Assembly (NCBI RefSeq): GCF_900625095.1 | Contig: NZ_LR130760.1 | Location: 1,086,997 to 1,150,996, forward strand | DNA: 64,000 nucleotides | Reading direction: 5' to 3' | DNA from: Acinetobacter ihumii | Lineage (GTDB): Bacteria; Pseudomonadota; Gammaproteobacteria; Pseudomonadales; Moraxellaceae | Shown: positions 1 to 8,878 of the stretch, piece after piece | Layout of the letters: each line of letters opens with the position of its first letter | Position numbering within the stretch: position 1 is the stretch's first letter | The notes under the pieces: generated by a model | Seen by the model: only the letters and a program-made list of their open reading frames with translations | Told to the model about the DNA's origin: nothing | Database searches by the model: none | Position numbers and translations under genes: made by a program

Positions 1-701
1 TGCAACATTTGGCGTGCTTTCTCACCAATCGCCTTACTTGCATATTTATCAATAAATTTAACAGTATCTCTTAAATACCCTACAAGTTGATCAAACACGC
101 TTAACAAAGCCTGCTTTGTCAATATCCCTTTAACTTCTCGAATTTTGCTCGCAGTAGCTTTATAAATATTGGTGATTTTTGCGTTTTTGATGGCTTTTTT
201 TACCGCCGGGCGTGCAAGAAATTTATTTAACTCTGTAATACCACTTTCAATCGCAGGTTCAGCAAACTTATAAATATTTCCACCTGTAAACTTCAAACCT
301 TTAGTTGCAGGCTTAAGCATAAAGCGTCTAATAGGTGCCAGAATAACTTTAAAAATCCCTTTAAATAATGAACCCAATACAGGAAATAAGCCAATCAGTG
401 TTAGAATCAGCCCCACCCATGCCCACGGATTATTACTGTCTTCTTTTATTTTTGTTGCGTTAGCGCAAAGGTCCCGAACATCACAAACCTGATCTACAAA
501 AGGGATCATTGAAATCACTGTACCAGTGACAATTTGTGCAGTGGTTTGATCCTTAGCAAAGTCTCCTTGTAATACAACCCACAGCCATTCTGCAATATCT
601 GCAGCAGTCTCTTGTCCTTTTTTGATTGCATCATTTACTGGGGCTGTAAACCACGCTAACGCATTGGTTAACTCTTTCTTAGATGGTAAAAAATCTGGCA
701 T
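1..701 (-). CDS. Candidate T6SS effector encoded with VgrG (3' end outside window)
   Basis: The frame is open from an ATG at 701 to the window edge, giving the first 233 residues of a protein. The A of its ATG is the last base of the vgrG stop codon (TAATG), so the two genes are translationally coupled. Residues about 58-72 and 91-118 are hydrophobic (for example VTGTVISMIPFVDQV and a WAWVGLILTLIGLFPVLGSL stretch), separated by a short region with two cysteines. The rest is lysine-rich and helical-looking. Genes directly behind vgrG usually encode its cargo effector, and hydrophobic N-terminal segments like these occur in membrane-crossing polymorphic toxins. The toxic domain would be in the missing C-terminal part, so the activity is unknown. 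No N-terminal PAAR motif is seen. Confidence 0.7.
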   Translation of the reverse strand, partial: MPDFLPSKKELTNALAWFTAPVNDAIKKGQETAADIAEWLWVVLQGDFAKDQTTAQIVTGTVISMIPFVDQVCDVRDLCANATKIKEDSNNPWAWVGLILTLIGLFPVLGSLFKGIFKVILAPIRRFMLKPATKGLKFTGGNIYKFAEPAIESGITELNKFLARPAVKKAIKNAKITNIYKATASKIREVKGILTKQALLSVFDQLVGYLRDTVKFIDKYASKAIGEKARQML

Positions 702-3532
702 TAAAATTGCCCCTTATTCTTATCAATCTTGTTTAACTCAGCCATTACTGTATCAAACCGATCCCAAGGTTTATCTTCTTCCATTTTTGGTTGTTCATAC
801 TCAACTCTAATTGCTTTCTCTGGAACATTTTCATGATGAGCTTTACCATGCTCATCTAATCTCCCTTCAATAGTCTGATTATTTTCAAAAAAGATTTTAT
901 AACCCAAATTTGCGAATGGCTCCTGATCAACATCTAGATGTTCTAAAGCAATCCAATTTTTATTATCAAATTTAGGCAAAGCTGGTAATTGTGCATTCAC
1001 TTGCGCTCCCCCCACAAACAAATGCTGCCCTGCCTTCACCTCAAATTTGCCACTTGTCGTTGGAAAAACACCTGAACTATTAATCTTGATTTGTGAACCA
1101 CCTGACGTAATCACGATCTCTTTTGGACTAGAAATTTCAACTTTGTCTTCCGTAGAGATAATCTTCACATCTTTACGTGCAATTAGATCAATGCCATCCC
1201 CTTGTGCCTGTATCTCTACTTTTCCCTTGCCTGCATATAATCTTGCACCTTGTTGTGCTGCAAACAGGCTTATCTTCTCCTGTGCATGTGCAATCATACT
1301 CTTTTGTGTGCTCAGATTAATACTTTCGCCCGCATGTTGGCTGAATTGTCCATTTGCACTGACGTAAATATCTGCATTGCTAGACATCGCGATTGATTGT
1401 GGTGAAGCCAGTAACATGACGGCTGTTTTAAAATCAACCGCTTTCTCAGGATGCTCTATTTCAAGATCTTTGAGAAAAGCCTGTATATTTTCTAATACGT
1501 CCAGCGGATCGGTTTGCTGATTTTTCGCAACTTCACTTAAAGCTTTGGCATTGTTAAGATTGCCTTCTATTTGCTGTTGAGCCTCTGTTGCTTTTAAATG
1601 CTGACCTTGTGCTTGTTCTTGTCGATGCGTCGTCAGGTATAGACCTTTTCCAGCCCTTACAGCCCCCCATTGGTCCGTCCTTAATTCAAAGCCCTCTCCA
1701 CGCCCTTCACTTGTCGCACGTTCTTTAGGGTGACTTAAGTTTCCTAGATTCAATTGCGTAGCACCATGACTACTGTGTAGTTGGGCACTGATTTGTCCTG
1801 TGGTATCGTCAAATCTGAGTTGGTTGTAGCCCTCACCACCGATTTCTTTAGAACGAATGCCGCTGAGTTTTTTGGTATCAGGCAGTTGACCTTTGATATC
1901 AAATTTGGTCGGTGATCGTTGGGCTTCATGGATTCTTCCCGTGACAAAGGGACGGTCAATGTTGCCATCAAAGAAGTCGATCACTACGATTTCACCAACA
2001 CGAGGTAAGAAACGAGCGCCATAACCTTCACCCGCCCATGGGGTCAGTACATCTACCCATGCTGAATCTGTATCGCTGTCATTACTGCCTGCACCACCAT
2101 CGTGTTGATGGTCTTCATTTCTGGTAAAGAGAAAGCGGACTTTAATACGTCCCCATTCATCGACATGGATTTCTTCTCCCTCTGCACCCACAACTCTGGC
2201 GCGTTGCACATGGGCAGTCGCACGATGTTGTAGTGGATCATACTCTGGAACAATATCAATACTGCGGCGGACTAAAGTCAGTTCATTGGCTTGACGTTCT
2301 TGTTGGCTGTCTTTGCTACTTTGCCAATGGCTCAGTTTAAGGAGTTGTTCAACTTGGTTGTGTATGTCTTTGGGCAAGTTATTCTGGTTGTAAAAGCGTT
2401 TGCTCAGAATCAGAAACTCTTTGTCATTTTGACTGTGGTTTTTTTCTAATTCAGGATGATCAATGAGTTGAAACCAGTATCCGACTTGGATATCGCGTAC
2501 GCTGCTGTATGCAATAAAGGATTTGGCTTGTAATGCTTGATATTGATTCAATTGTTTGTTGAGTTTTTCGAGTTGGCTATTGCCCGAAGCAGTGGCTTGG
2601 TCTTCACCATTCAGATCAGTGATCCATGCTGGGGACATGTTCCATGCCTGTTCCAGACTTAAGCTTTCGTTATCGCGTTGTTGACTATGTTGGTGGGTAC
2701 TTAAGACTGAGCCACTGGCATCTTCCTGACTCAAGCTATCGGCTTGCCAGCGTTGTACATATATGGCGGTCGGTTGCAGTTGACGTTGTGCGATAAAACT
2801 GGTGATGCTGTCTTGTTGTTCGGTGGCATTGCTACGATGGTAACGAATGGTACGGCGTTGCAATGCTTGAAAGTGGCTATTGTCATCGATGAGGCGAAGT
2901 TTTTGTGCCTGAATTTTTTGCCCTTGTGCAGCAACCAAATAATGATCTTCATCAATCAGCCAGTTAATGGATTCCTCACGCATTAAGCGTGTTAGATATG
3001 CGTAGTCGCTCTCATTAGACTGCATGGAAAATGGGCGGATGTCGTAGTCTTTATTGAGTCCACTACTGTCAAGTTTAAGACTGGCAGCAAATAACGGGCT
3101 TTTGTTTTGCCACTCTTTAAAGATGATTTCGATAATTTCAATCGCGCTTTTATTCATAAAGACACGACTGTTACGGCGTTTATGCCATAGGCTGGTGGCA
3201 TCTTGTAAGGTGATACGGTATAAGCTCAGTGCTCCATCACTTTGTCCTTGACTCGCACCTGTGATCATGCCTGTAGTTCGATACAGTTGTCCTGTATCAG
3301 TGACTTGATCGACTGCAACCTGACAGCCTATGAATTGTTTGAGGGGAATATAAGGATTGGTTGAAAGACAAATCAGTTCGGCAGAAAGCCCTTCATTCAT
3401 GGCATGATAACCGTCAATGCGTTGTAGCATGACTTGATGATTCAGTTCTTGATTTGAAAATTGAAAGCTGATTGCACGTTTTTGTTGGTTAAATCCCAGT
3501 TGATCAAGAATGCCAAAAATATGATTCAACAT
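701..3532 (-). CDS. vgrG: Type VI secretion system tip protein VgrG
   Basis: This 943-residue protein is the trimeric spike at the tip of the type VI secretion tube, which delivers effectors into neighbouring cells. Residues 1 to about 430 match the gp27-like base. About 440-560 form the gp5-type OB fold, seen in HVDEWGRIKVRF and in GYGARFLPRVGEIVVIDFF. About 590-640 carry the T6SS Vgr region, and about 680-850 the DUF2345 repeat-rich needle. A tail of about 90 residues after the needle ends in an acidic, charged stretch and probably holds the effector-docking part. No other T6SS structural gene is visible, so this is an orphan vgrG. The start has no strong ribosome binding site. It lies beside an integrase remnant and a tRNA gene, which suggests horizontal acquisition. 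Confidence 0.93.
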   Translation of the reverse strand: MLNHIFGILDQLGFNQQKRAISFQFSNQELNHQVMLQRIDGYHAMNEGLSAELICLSTNPYIPLKQFIGCQVAVDQVTDTGQLYRTTGMITGASQGQSDGALSLYRITLQDATSLWHKRRNSRVFMNKSAIEIIEIIFKEWQNKSPLFAASLKLDSSGLNKDYDIRPFSMQSNESDYAYLTRLMREESINWLIDEDHYLVAAQGQKIQAQKLRLIDDNSHFQALQRRTIRYHRSNATEQQDSITSFIAQRQLQPTAIYVQRWQADSLSQEDASGSVLSTHQHSQQRDNESLSLEQAWNMSPAWITDLNGEDQATASGNSQLEKLNKQLNQYQALQAKSFIAYSSVRDIQVGYWFQLIDHPELEKNHSQNDKEFLILSKRFYNQNNLPKDIHNQVEQLLKLSHWQSSKDSQQERQANELTLVRRSIDIVPEYDPLQHRATAHVQRARVVGAEGEEIHVDEWGRIKVRFLFTRNEDHQHDGGAGSNDSDTDSAWVDVLTPWAGEGYGARFLPRVGEIVVIDFFDGNIDRPFVTGRIHEAQRSPTKFDIKGQLPDTKKLSGIRSKEIGGEGYNQLRFDDTTGQISAQLHSSHGATQLNLGNLSHPKERATSEGRGEGFELRTDQWGAVRAGKGLYLTTHRQEQAQGQHLKATEAQQQIEGNLNNAKALSEVAKNQQTDPLDVLENIQAFLKDLEIEHPEKAVDFKTAVMLLASPQSIAMSSNADIYVSANGQFSQHAGESINLSTQKSMIAHAQEKISLFAAQQGARLYAGKGKVEIQAQGDGIDLIARKDVKIISTEDKVEISSPKEIVITSGGSQIKINSSGVFPTTSGKFEVKAGQHLFVGGAQVNAQLPALPKFDNKNWIALEHLDVDQEPFANLGYKIFFENNQTIEGRLDEHGKAHHENVPEKAIRVEYEQPKMEEDKPWDRFDTVMAELNKIDKNKGQF

Positions 3533-3692
3533 TATTATAAGTAGCCTTATTATTGATCGAAAAAGGCTACCAGAACGTCCTGTCTATATCAATTTAAGTT
3601 ATTTTGTCTTTTTGTTTCAGCTCATGCAAAAGCTTTTATAGGATTTGAAACATGAAATTTTATTTATTCAAACCACATTCGTAAAGTGATTA

Positions 3693-3871
3693 TCAGGCAT
3701 TTTTTGAAAGCGGTCTAACATAATCAAAACGCCAATATTTCCCATCATCAATTAGAAGATACAGTCCAAAAGCCCATCTGAAAGCTTGATACTCTTTTCT
3801 AGTGATTTCTTGTGCACTGATACTACAGACTTTACTTTTGAGTCAGTCAAACTCCTAACAGATTGAGCCAT
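3693..3871 (-). pseudogene. Remnant of a tyrosine integrase N-terminus (DUF4102-type arm-binding domain)
   Basis: Reading from the ATG at 3871 gives MAQSVRSLTDSKVKSV and then KSIKLSDG, which resembles the LTDTxIxxxK...YKLSDG start of P4-type integrases. The frame then stops. The next part of the same domain, GLYLLIDDGKYWRFDYVRP, is read in another frame and ends at a TGA at 3693-3695. The gene therefore has a frameshift and has lost the whole catalytic domain. It lies 3' of tRNA-Arg in the same orientation, the usual position for an integrase of a tRNA-integrated island. The similarity is my recognition of the family pattern, not a database match. Confidence 0.75.
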
Positions 3872-3875
3872 AACT

Positions 3876-3925
3876 TTACGGTATATTTTCATTTGTAATT
3901 AAACATACCGTAAAATATACCGTTA
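3876..3925. repeat. Inverted and direct TACCGT repeats next to the integrase remnant
   Basis: TTACGGTATATTTT at 3876-3889 is matched in inverted orientation by AAAATATACCGTTA at 3912-3925 (13 of 14 bases). A second direct copy of the TACCGT core starts at 3906. A further inverted pair, ATCCTAAAA (3937-3945) and TTTTAGGAT (4000-4008), lies between these and the tRNA. Repeats like these upstream of an integrase can be arm-type integrase sites or an operator. That role is inferred. Confidence 0.5.
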
Positions 3926-4035
3926 AAAATAAAGACATCCTAAAACGGTATCGGACAAAAATGGAGAGAGTTTAAACCTAATCTAATGATTTTTAATGTT
4001 TTTAGGATTTTATCGGGCAGGGTAAAATAGAAAAA

Positions 4036-4111
4036 TGGTGCGCTCAGCGGGACTCGAACCCACGCCACAGGCTTCGGAAACCTGTACTCTATCCAGTTGA
4101 GCTATGAGCGC
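4036..4111 (-). tRNA. tRNA-Arg, anticodon CCG
   Basis: The 76-base minus-strand sequence folds as a cloverleaf. The acceptor stem GCGCTCA pairs perfectly with TGAGCGC, the discriminator is A and the CCA end is encoded (4036-4038). The anticodon arm is CAGGT-TTCCGAA-GCCTG, placing CCG at positions 34-36, so it reads the arginine codon CGG. The T arm contains GGTTCGAGTCCC. The 3' end of a tRNA is a common integration site, and an integrase remnant follows it directly. Confidence 0.96.
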
Positions 4112-4371
4112 ATGCGAGGCACATCATAGGCAAAAAAACTCAACTGGTAAAGTAGATAAGCGACTCAAAGGCTACTTATGTTTAATTAATCATCAGTTTA
4201 AAGATGATCGCCGTGTTTTATATAAGCTTTGGCAGATACAATTTATACGATATGCAAAAATTGATGCATCACATCGTTGCAAATTTAGTTCGACTAAATC
4301 CTATCAATGGGCTTGGATTATATTTTCAGATCAATCAAAATACCGCTATTATTTCGTAATGTGAGATTTTC

Positions 4372-5310
4372 ATGACTGATGCATTGAAGTTACACGATTT
4401 GTCCAAGACATATCGCAATGGATTTCAGGCACTTAAAGGAATTGATTTAACCGTTCCTGAAGGCGAGTTTTATGCATTGTTAGGGCCTAATGGTGCAGGA
4501 AAATCGACCACGATCAGTATTATTAGTTCACTGACAAAAAAAACTTCAGGTATCGTCGAAATTTTTGGACATAATCTTGATACACATCCATCTCAAGCCA
4601 AGCAATGTCTGGGTGTCGTCCCCCAAGAGTTCAACTTCGGTCAATTTGAAAAGACGTTCGATATTCTGGTCACTCAAGCAGGATATTACGGTATTCCTCA
4701 GAAATTAGCGGAACAACGCGCTGAGTATTATCTGGAAAAATTGGGTCTTTGGGAAAAGCGTAATATTCAATCACGTATGCTCTCTGGCGGTATGAAACGT
4801 CGCCTCATGATTGCTCGCGCCATGATGCATGAACCTAAATTACTGATTTTAGATGAACCCACGGCAGGAGTAGATATTGAACTGCGCCGCTCTATGTGGG
4901 ATTTTTTGGTTGAAATGAATAATAATGGAACATCCATCATTTTGACGACGCATTATCTGGAAGAAGCAGAAATGCTGTGTCGTCGTATCGCGATTATTGA
5001 CCGCGGCACAATCAAGGAAGACACTTCAATGAAAAACTTCCTGAATCAGTTAAGTGAAGAATCTTTTATTTTTGATTTGATCGAACCGATTCAAGCTTTG
5101 GAAGATTTGAACATTATCGGGGTACGCTTTAACCTGATTGATCCACTGACTTTAGAAGTTACCATGGATAAAGGTCACTCTCTAAATGATCTTTTTCAGT
5201 TACTGGAAGCCCAAGGAATCACTGTACGTAGTATGCGTAACAAATCAAATCGCCTTGAAGAACTATTTGTAAAAATGGTTGAAAAAAATCTTCAAGGGGC
5301 AGCATCATGA
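4372..5310 (+). CDS. ABC-2 type transporter, ATP-binding protein (YadG-like)
   Basis: This 312-residue protein is the ATPase of a small-molecule or drug/lipid exporter. Visible motifs are Walker A GPNGAGKST (38-46), a Q-loop glutamine near 84, signature LSGGM (136-140), Walker B LLILDEP (156-162) and the H-loop histidine near 193. The C-terminal 90 residues form the usual regulatory tail of the CcmA/YadG group. The stop codon overlaps the start of the permease gene by four bases, so the two are made together. The substrate cannot be read from the sequence. Confidence 0.92.
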   Translation: MTDALKLHDLSKTYRNGFQALKGIDLTVPEGEFYALLGPNGAGKSTTISIISSLTKKTSGIVEIFGHNLDTHPSQAKQCLGVVPQEFNFGQFEKTFDILVTQAGYYGIPQKLAEQRAEYYLEKLGLWEKRNIQSRMLSGGMKRRLMIARAMMHEPKLLILDEPTAGVDIELRRSMWDFLVEMNNNGTSIILTTHYLEEAEMLCRRIAIIDRGTIKEDTSMKNFLNQLSEESFIFDLIEPIQALEDLNIIGVRFNLIDPLTLEVTMDKGHSLNDLFQLLEAQGITVRSMRNKSNRLEELFVKMVEKNLQGAAS

Positions 5311-6080
5311 ATTTTAGTCAACTTCAAACTGCACTTTGGACCTTAGTCCGCAAAGAAATACGTCGCTTTATGCGCATTTGGCCACAAACCTTATTGCCAC
5401 CAGCCATTACCATGAGCTTGTACTTTGTGATTTTTGGTAATCTGGTGGGGTCACGCGTTGGTCAAATGGCTGGGTTTAGCTATATGCAATTTATCGTGCC
5501 CGGTTTAATTATGATGGCGATTATCACCAACAGCTATTCTAACGTTTCCTCCAGTTTTTTCAGTGCCAAATTCCAAAAAAGCATTGAAGAATTGATTATG
5601 AGTCCAGTGCCTTTGCATTTGATCTTATGGGGCTATGTCATTGGTGGCGTGTGTCGTGGGGTGTTGGTCGGCATTATTGTCACAATCATGAGTTTATTTT
5701 TCACAGACCTCTATATTCATAACTGGTTTGTCACCATTTATACGGTTTTAGTGACCTCATTTCTATTTTCATTGGGAGGATTTATCAATGCGGTTTATGC
5801 CAAATCCTTTGATGATATTTCAATTATTCCCACCTTTGTACTTACGCCACTGACTTACTTAGGTGGTGTGTTTTATGCAATTAGTGCTTTGGGCCCATTT
5901 TGGCAACATTTATCATTAATCAATCCAATTGTGTATATGGTCAATGCCTTCCGTTATGGCATTTTGGGGCAAAGTGATGTCAATGTGACCATCTCTTTAA
6001 TTGTAGTTACTATTTGCTGTGCTGTTTTATATGTAGTTGCATACTATTTATTGGCTCGTGGTTCAGGAATGCGTGAATGA
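5307..6080 (+). CDS. ABC-2 type transporter, permease (YadH-like)
   Basis: This 257-residue inner-membrane protein has about six hydrophobic segments. It has the ABC-2 permease layout, including the FIVPGLIMMAIITNSYSN region near residue 65 and the conserved TPLTYLGGVFYAISALGP stretch near 180-197. It pairs with the ATPase encoded just upstream (ATGA overlap), and its own stop overlaps the queF start by four bases. The three genes therefore form one tightly coupled operon. Substrate and direction are unknown, but export is usual for this family. Confidence 0.92.
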   Translation: MNFSQLQTALWTLVRKEIRRFMRIWPQTLLPPAITMSLYFVIFGNLVGSRVGQMAGFSYMQFIVPGLIMMAIITNSYSNVSSSFFSAKFQKSIEELIMSPVPLHLILWGYVIGGVCRGVLVGIIVTIMSLFFTDLYIHNWFVTIYTVLVTSFLFSLGGFINAVYAKSFDDISIIPTFVLTPLTYLGGVFYAISALGPFWQHLSLINPIVYMVNAFRYGILGQSDVNVTISLIVVTICCAVLYVVAYYLLARGSGMRE

Positions 6081-6892
6081 GTGTCGAACAATCTTTATTG
6101 GGTAAAGAAACTGAATATCCTACCGAATATCAGCCGAGCGTATTATTTCCAATTGCTCGTGCCGAATCTCGTAAAAACTACGCAGATCTAGCCGGTATTT
6201 CTCAAGGTTTAGACTGGTGGCATGTGTTTGAATTGTCATGGCTAAATAGCGCAGGTATTCCACAAGTTGCGATTGGTCGTATTACCCTACCCGCGACCTC
6301 TAACTATTTAATTGAGTCGAAATCACTCAAACTTTATTTTAATAGTTTGAATTTTCATCAATTTAGCTCAAAACAAGCATTAATTGACCTTGTAGAACAA
6401 GATTTAAGTCAAGCTGCCAATGCAAAAGTTACACTGCAATTGTTTGATGTAGATGCGCTCGAAATTAGCCGCCCCCAAGGCATTTGTATTGATGATTTAA
6501 CGCCTGAACGTTTGGAAAATCATCCCAACGCAGGACTGTTAAAACACGATACAGAACAGCAAGAGCATGTGGAAATCAGTTTATTTTCACATTTACTGCG
6601 TAGTAATTGTCCTGTAACAGGGCAACCAGATTGGGGTACGGTATTTATACGTTTTCAAGGACTTAAGCCTTGTTATCGTAGTATTTTGGCGTATATTATC
6701 TCGTACCGTCAGCACAATGGCTTTCATGAACAGTGTGTAGAACAGATGTTTGCCGACATCTGGACTCAACTTCAGCCAGACAAACTGATGGTATATGCAG
6801 CATATACACGCCGTGGAGGATTGGATATTAATCCATGTCGTGTATCGGATTTGTCATGGATGCCAAACCCTATTCGCTTGGCTCGACAATAA
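6077..6892 (+). CDS. queF: NADPH-dependent 7-cyano-7-deazaguanine reductase QueF
   Basis: QueF reduces preQ0 to preQ1, a step in making the tRNA wobble base queuosine. The 271-residue length matches the long, two-module (E. coli-type) form. The QueF motif ESKSLKLYFNS is at 80-90, the catalytic cysteine is in SNCPVTGQPDWG (Cys178), and the FHE motif with the second substrate contact is at 216-218. The gene overlaps the ABC permease gene by four bases, an unusual partnership whose meaning is unclear. Confidence 0.97.
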   Translation: MSVEQSLLGKETEYPTEYQPSVLFPIARAESRKNYADLAGISQGLDWWHVFELSWLNSAGIPQVAIGRITLPATSNYLIESKSLKLYFNSLNFHQFSSKQALIDLVEQDLSQAANAKVTLQLFDVDALEISRPQGICIDDLTPERLENHPNAGLLKHDTEQQEHVEISLFSHLLRSNCPVTGQPDWGTVFIRFQGLKPCYRSILAYIISYRQHNGFHEQCVEQMFADIWTQLQPDKLMVYAAYTRRGGLDINPCRVSDLSWMPNPIRLARQ

Positions 6893-6914
6893 AACGAATA
6901 ATTGAGGAACTCAC

Positions 6915-7565
6915 ATGCCATTTTTTGGTTTTATTCCATCTGAATCATTACTCAATAACATCCAAACGGGTATTCAGAAAAAAAACTCAAGTGAACCACT
7001 TTATCCATTACGTGATGAAGTGGCATTACAAATTAATGATGAAATTCTGGATGCCATTTTGCTTGAATTGGTTCGTCGTTTTCCCGAAAGTGATAAACGT
7101 GAAACAGCCGAAAAACTTGCTGGGTATGTAAAATCAACAGTTGCAGTGTTATTGAAACAACTCTTAAGCAAAGCGCCTAACGATGTCGTGAAGCAATCGA
7201 TCGAGTTTTCTGAACGTAGTTTACACAAAGATCCAGAAGGTCGTTATCGTGTCGGTGAAGATCTGGATGCGACACTGGTCACGAATCTCAAAAATAGTTT
7301 TGCAGAAATTAAAGCAGGCAATGACGTGGATCGCCATGCTTTATCTGAACTGTATAAACAATTTGCTGATGCCACCATTCGCCATTTTATGATTGATTTT
7401 AATAAGACCCTTGATTTGGGCATGATCAAACGTAAAGGTGCAGACATTGGTGCCGCAGCGGTGACAAAAGCCGTGCATATTGCAATTGATAAATTGATTC
7501 CTCATCTACATAAAGAAGAAATCAAAGCCTTGGCAGAGTATCACGACACCTTATTTTTCCATTGA
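6915..7565 (+). CDS. Conserved protein of unknown function
   Basis: I do not recognise a family for this 216-residue protein. It has no signal peptide or membrane segment and no cysteine or tryptophan, and it looks mostly helical. Features that stand out are charged helices around residues 30-90, HRHALSEL-like acidic/basic spacing in the middle, and a glycine/alanine-rich stretch (KRKGADIGAAAVTKAV) near 175-190. It starts 22 bases after queF with a GAGGAA ribosome binding site and is followed by a terminator, so it is probably the last gene of the ABC-queF operon. It is likely cytoplasmic. Confidence 0.75.
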   Translation: MPFFGFIPSESLLNNIQTGIQKKNSSEPLYPLRDEVALQINDEILDAILLELVRRFPESDKRETAEKLAGYVKSTVAVLLKQLLSKAPNDVVKQSIEFSERSLHKDPEGRYRVGEDLDATLVTNLKNSFAEIKAGNDVDRHALSELYKQFADATIRHFMIDFNKTLDLGMIKRKGADIGAAAVTKAVHIAIDKLIPHLHKEEIKALAEYHDTLFFH

Positions 7566-7592
7566 TAGATCAATAAAGTTTAAGTGCTATCG

Positions 7593-7620
7593 AAAACTCG
7601 ACAAAAGTCGGGTTTTTTTA
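7593..7620 (+). terminator. Rho-independent terminator after the queF operon
   Basis: The arms AAAACTCGAC and GTCGGGTTTT form a 10-bp stem with one G-U pair and an AAAA loop, followed by a T run. It separates the ABC-queF-unknown operon from rodA. Confidence 0.85.
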
Positions 7621-7702
7621 TTGCAAAATATTGATATTCATTGCCTAAAATAGCAATTATGTTAGCATGCGCCAAGCATTGATTGACCGTGTATGAAATC
7701 GC

Positions 7703-8845
7703 ATGTCTCCAAGTTCTCAATACAAATTTCTACGTCAGGCACCACGCGATGGTTTAAGCACCGCAATGCAGCCTTCACGCTTTCAAAAATTACATATTGA
7801 CCCTTGGCTATGCTTTTTTCTGATCTTAAACGCCTGTTTAGGGCTGACTGTACTTTATAGTGCTTCAGCACAAGATGTCGGCTTAGTGACCAAACAAGCC
7901 ATAAGCTTTGGAATTGGTTTTGCCGTCATGTTTGCTCTGGCGCAGATCCCTCCCAAAGTCTATCAAGCGTTTTCTCCTTACTTTTATCTGTTTGGCGTAT
8001 TGTCATTACTGGCGGTGATGATATTTGGCGAAGTACGCATGGGCGCTCAACGCTGGATTGATATTCCCGGTTTTGGTAGCGTACAACCTAGTGAATTTAT
8101 GAAAATTGGTATGCCCATGATGATTGCATGGTTCTTATCACGTAAACCACTCCCACCTAGCTTAATTAATGTCATTATTTCACTGGTACTGATTGGTGTT
8201 CCTTTCCTACTCATTGCAGAACAACCCGACTTGGGCACATCCTTATTAATTTTAGCCAGTGGTGTCTTCGTGCTGTTTTTAAGTGGCTTGTCATGGAAAA
8301 TGATTGGTGCAGCCGCGCTTGGGGCAGGCATTGTAATTCCAATCGCATGGGAATTTTTATTACATGACTATCAACGCCAACGGGTTTTGACTTTATTAAA
8401 CCCAGAAGCAGACGCTTTGGGTACGGGCTGGAACATTATTCAGTCCAAAACAGCCATCGGTTCTGGCGGATTTTCAGGCAAAGGTTTCCTTGAAGGAACT
8501 CAGTCGCATCTTCACTTTTTACCCGAAGGTCATACCGACTTTATTATTGCTGCCTTTTCCGAAGAGTTTGGCTTAATTGGTGTAACAATTTTAATTCTGC
8601 TTTACTTTGCCATCATTTTTAGAACGTTTCAGATTGGGATGAATTGTTTCCACAATTACGGCAGATTAGTCGCGGGTGCATTAGGTTTGTCTTTTTTTGT
8701 TTATGTATTTGTAAATGCGGGTATGGTCAGTGGTATTTTACCAGTAGTGGGTGTGCCTTTACCTTTTATGAGCTATGGCGGTACCGCGATCATTACTTTG
8801 ATGGCAACTTTTGGCTTGGTCATGTCCATTCATACGCATCGTTGA
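7703..8845 (+). CDS. rodA: Rod shape-determining protein RodA (SEDS peptidoglycan polymerase)
   Basis: This 380-residue protein has about ten membrane segments and is the glycan polymerase of the elongasome, working with PBP2. SEDS-family features are seen: the GAQRWIDIPGFGSVQPSE segment near 115-132, EQPDLGTSL near 174-182, the large periplasmic loop containing LPEGHTDFIIAAFSEEFG, and the C-terminal GVPLPFMSYGGTA. A start at residue 22 is also possible because no clear ribosome binding site precedes the first ATG. mltB follows 33 bases downstream, giving a cell-wall gene block. Confidence 0.95.
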   Translation: MSPSSQYKFLRQAPRDGLSTAMQPSRFQKLHIDPWLCFFLILNACLGLTVLYSASAQDVGLVTKQAISFGIGFAVMFALAQIPPKVYQAFSPYFYLFGVLSLLAVMIFGEVRMGAQRWIDIPGFGSVQPSEFMKIGMPMMIAWFLSRKPLPPSLINVIISLVLIGVPFLLIAEQPDLGTSLLILASGVFVLFLSGLSWKMIGAAALGAGIVIPIAWEFLLHDYQRQRVLTLLNPEADALGTGWNIIQSKTAIGSGGFSGKGFLEGTQSHLHFLPEGHTDFIIAAFSEEFGLIGVTILILLYFAIIFRTFQIGMNCFHNYGRLVAGALGLSFFVYVFVNAGMVSGILPVVGVPLPFMSYGGTAIITLMATFGLVMSIHTHR

Positions 8846-8878
8846 TGAAAAAACTAATCATTAGGAAAATTTTAAATC

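Noticed and set aside
4104..4364. 86-codon open frame on the plus strand after the tRNA gene
   Set aside because: It begins inside the antisense of the tRNA, has no ribosome binding site and no recognisable protein pattern.
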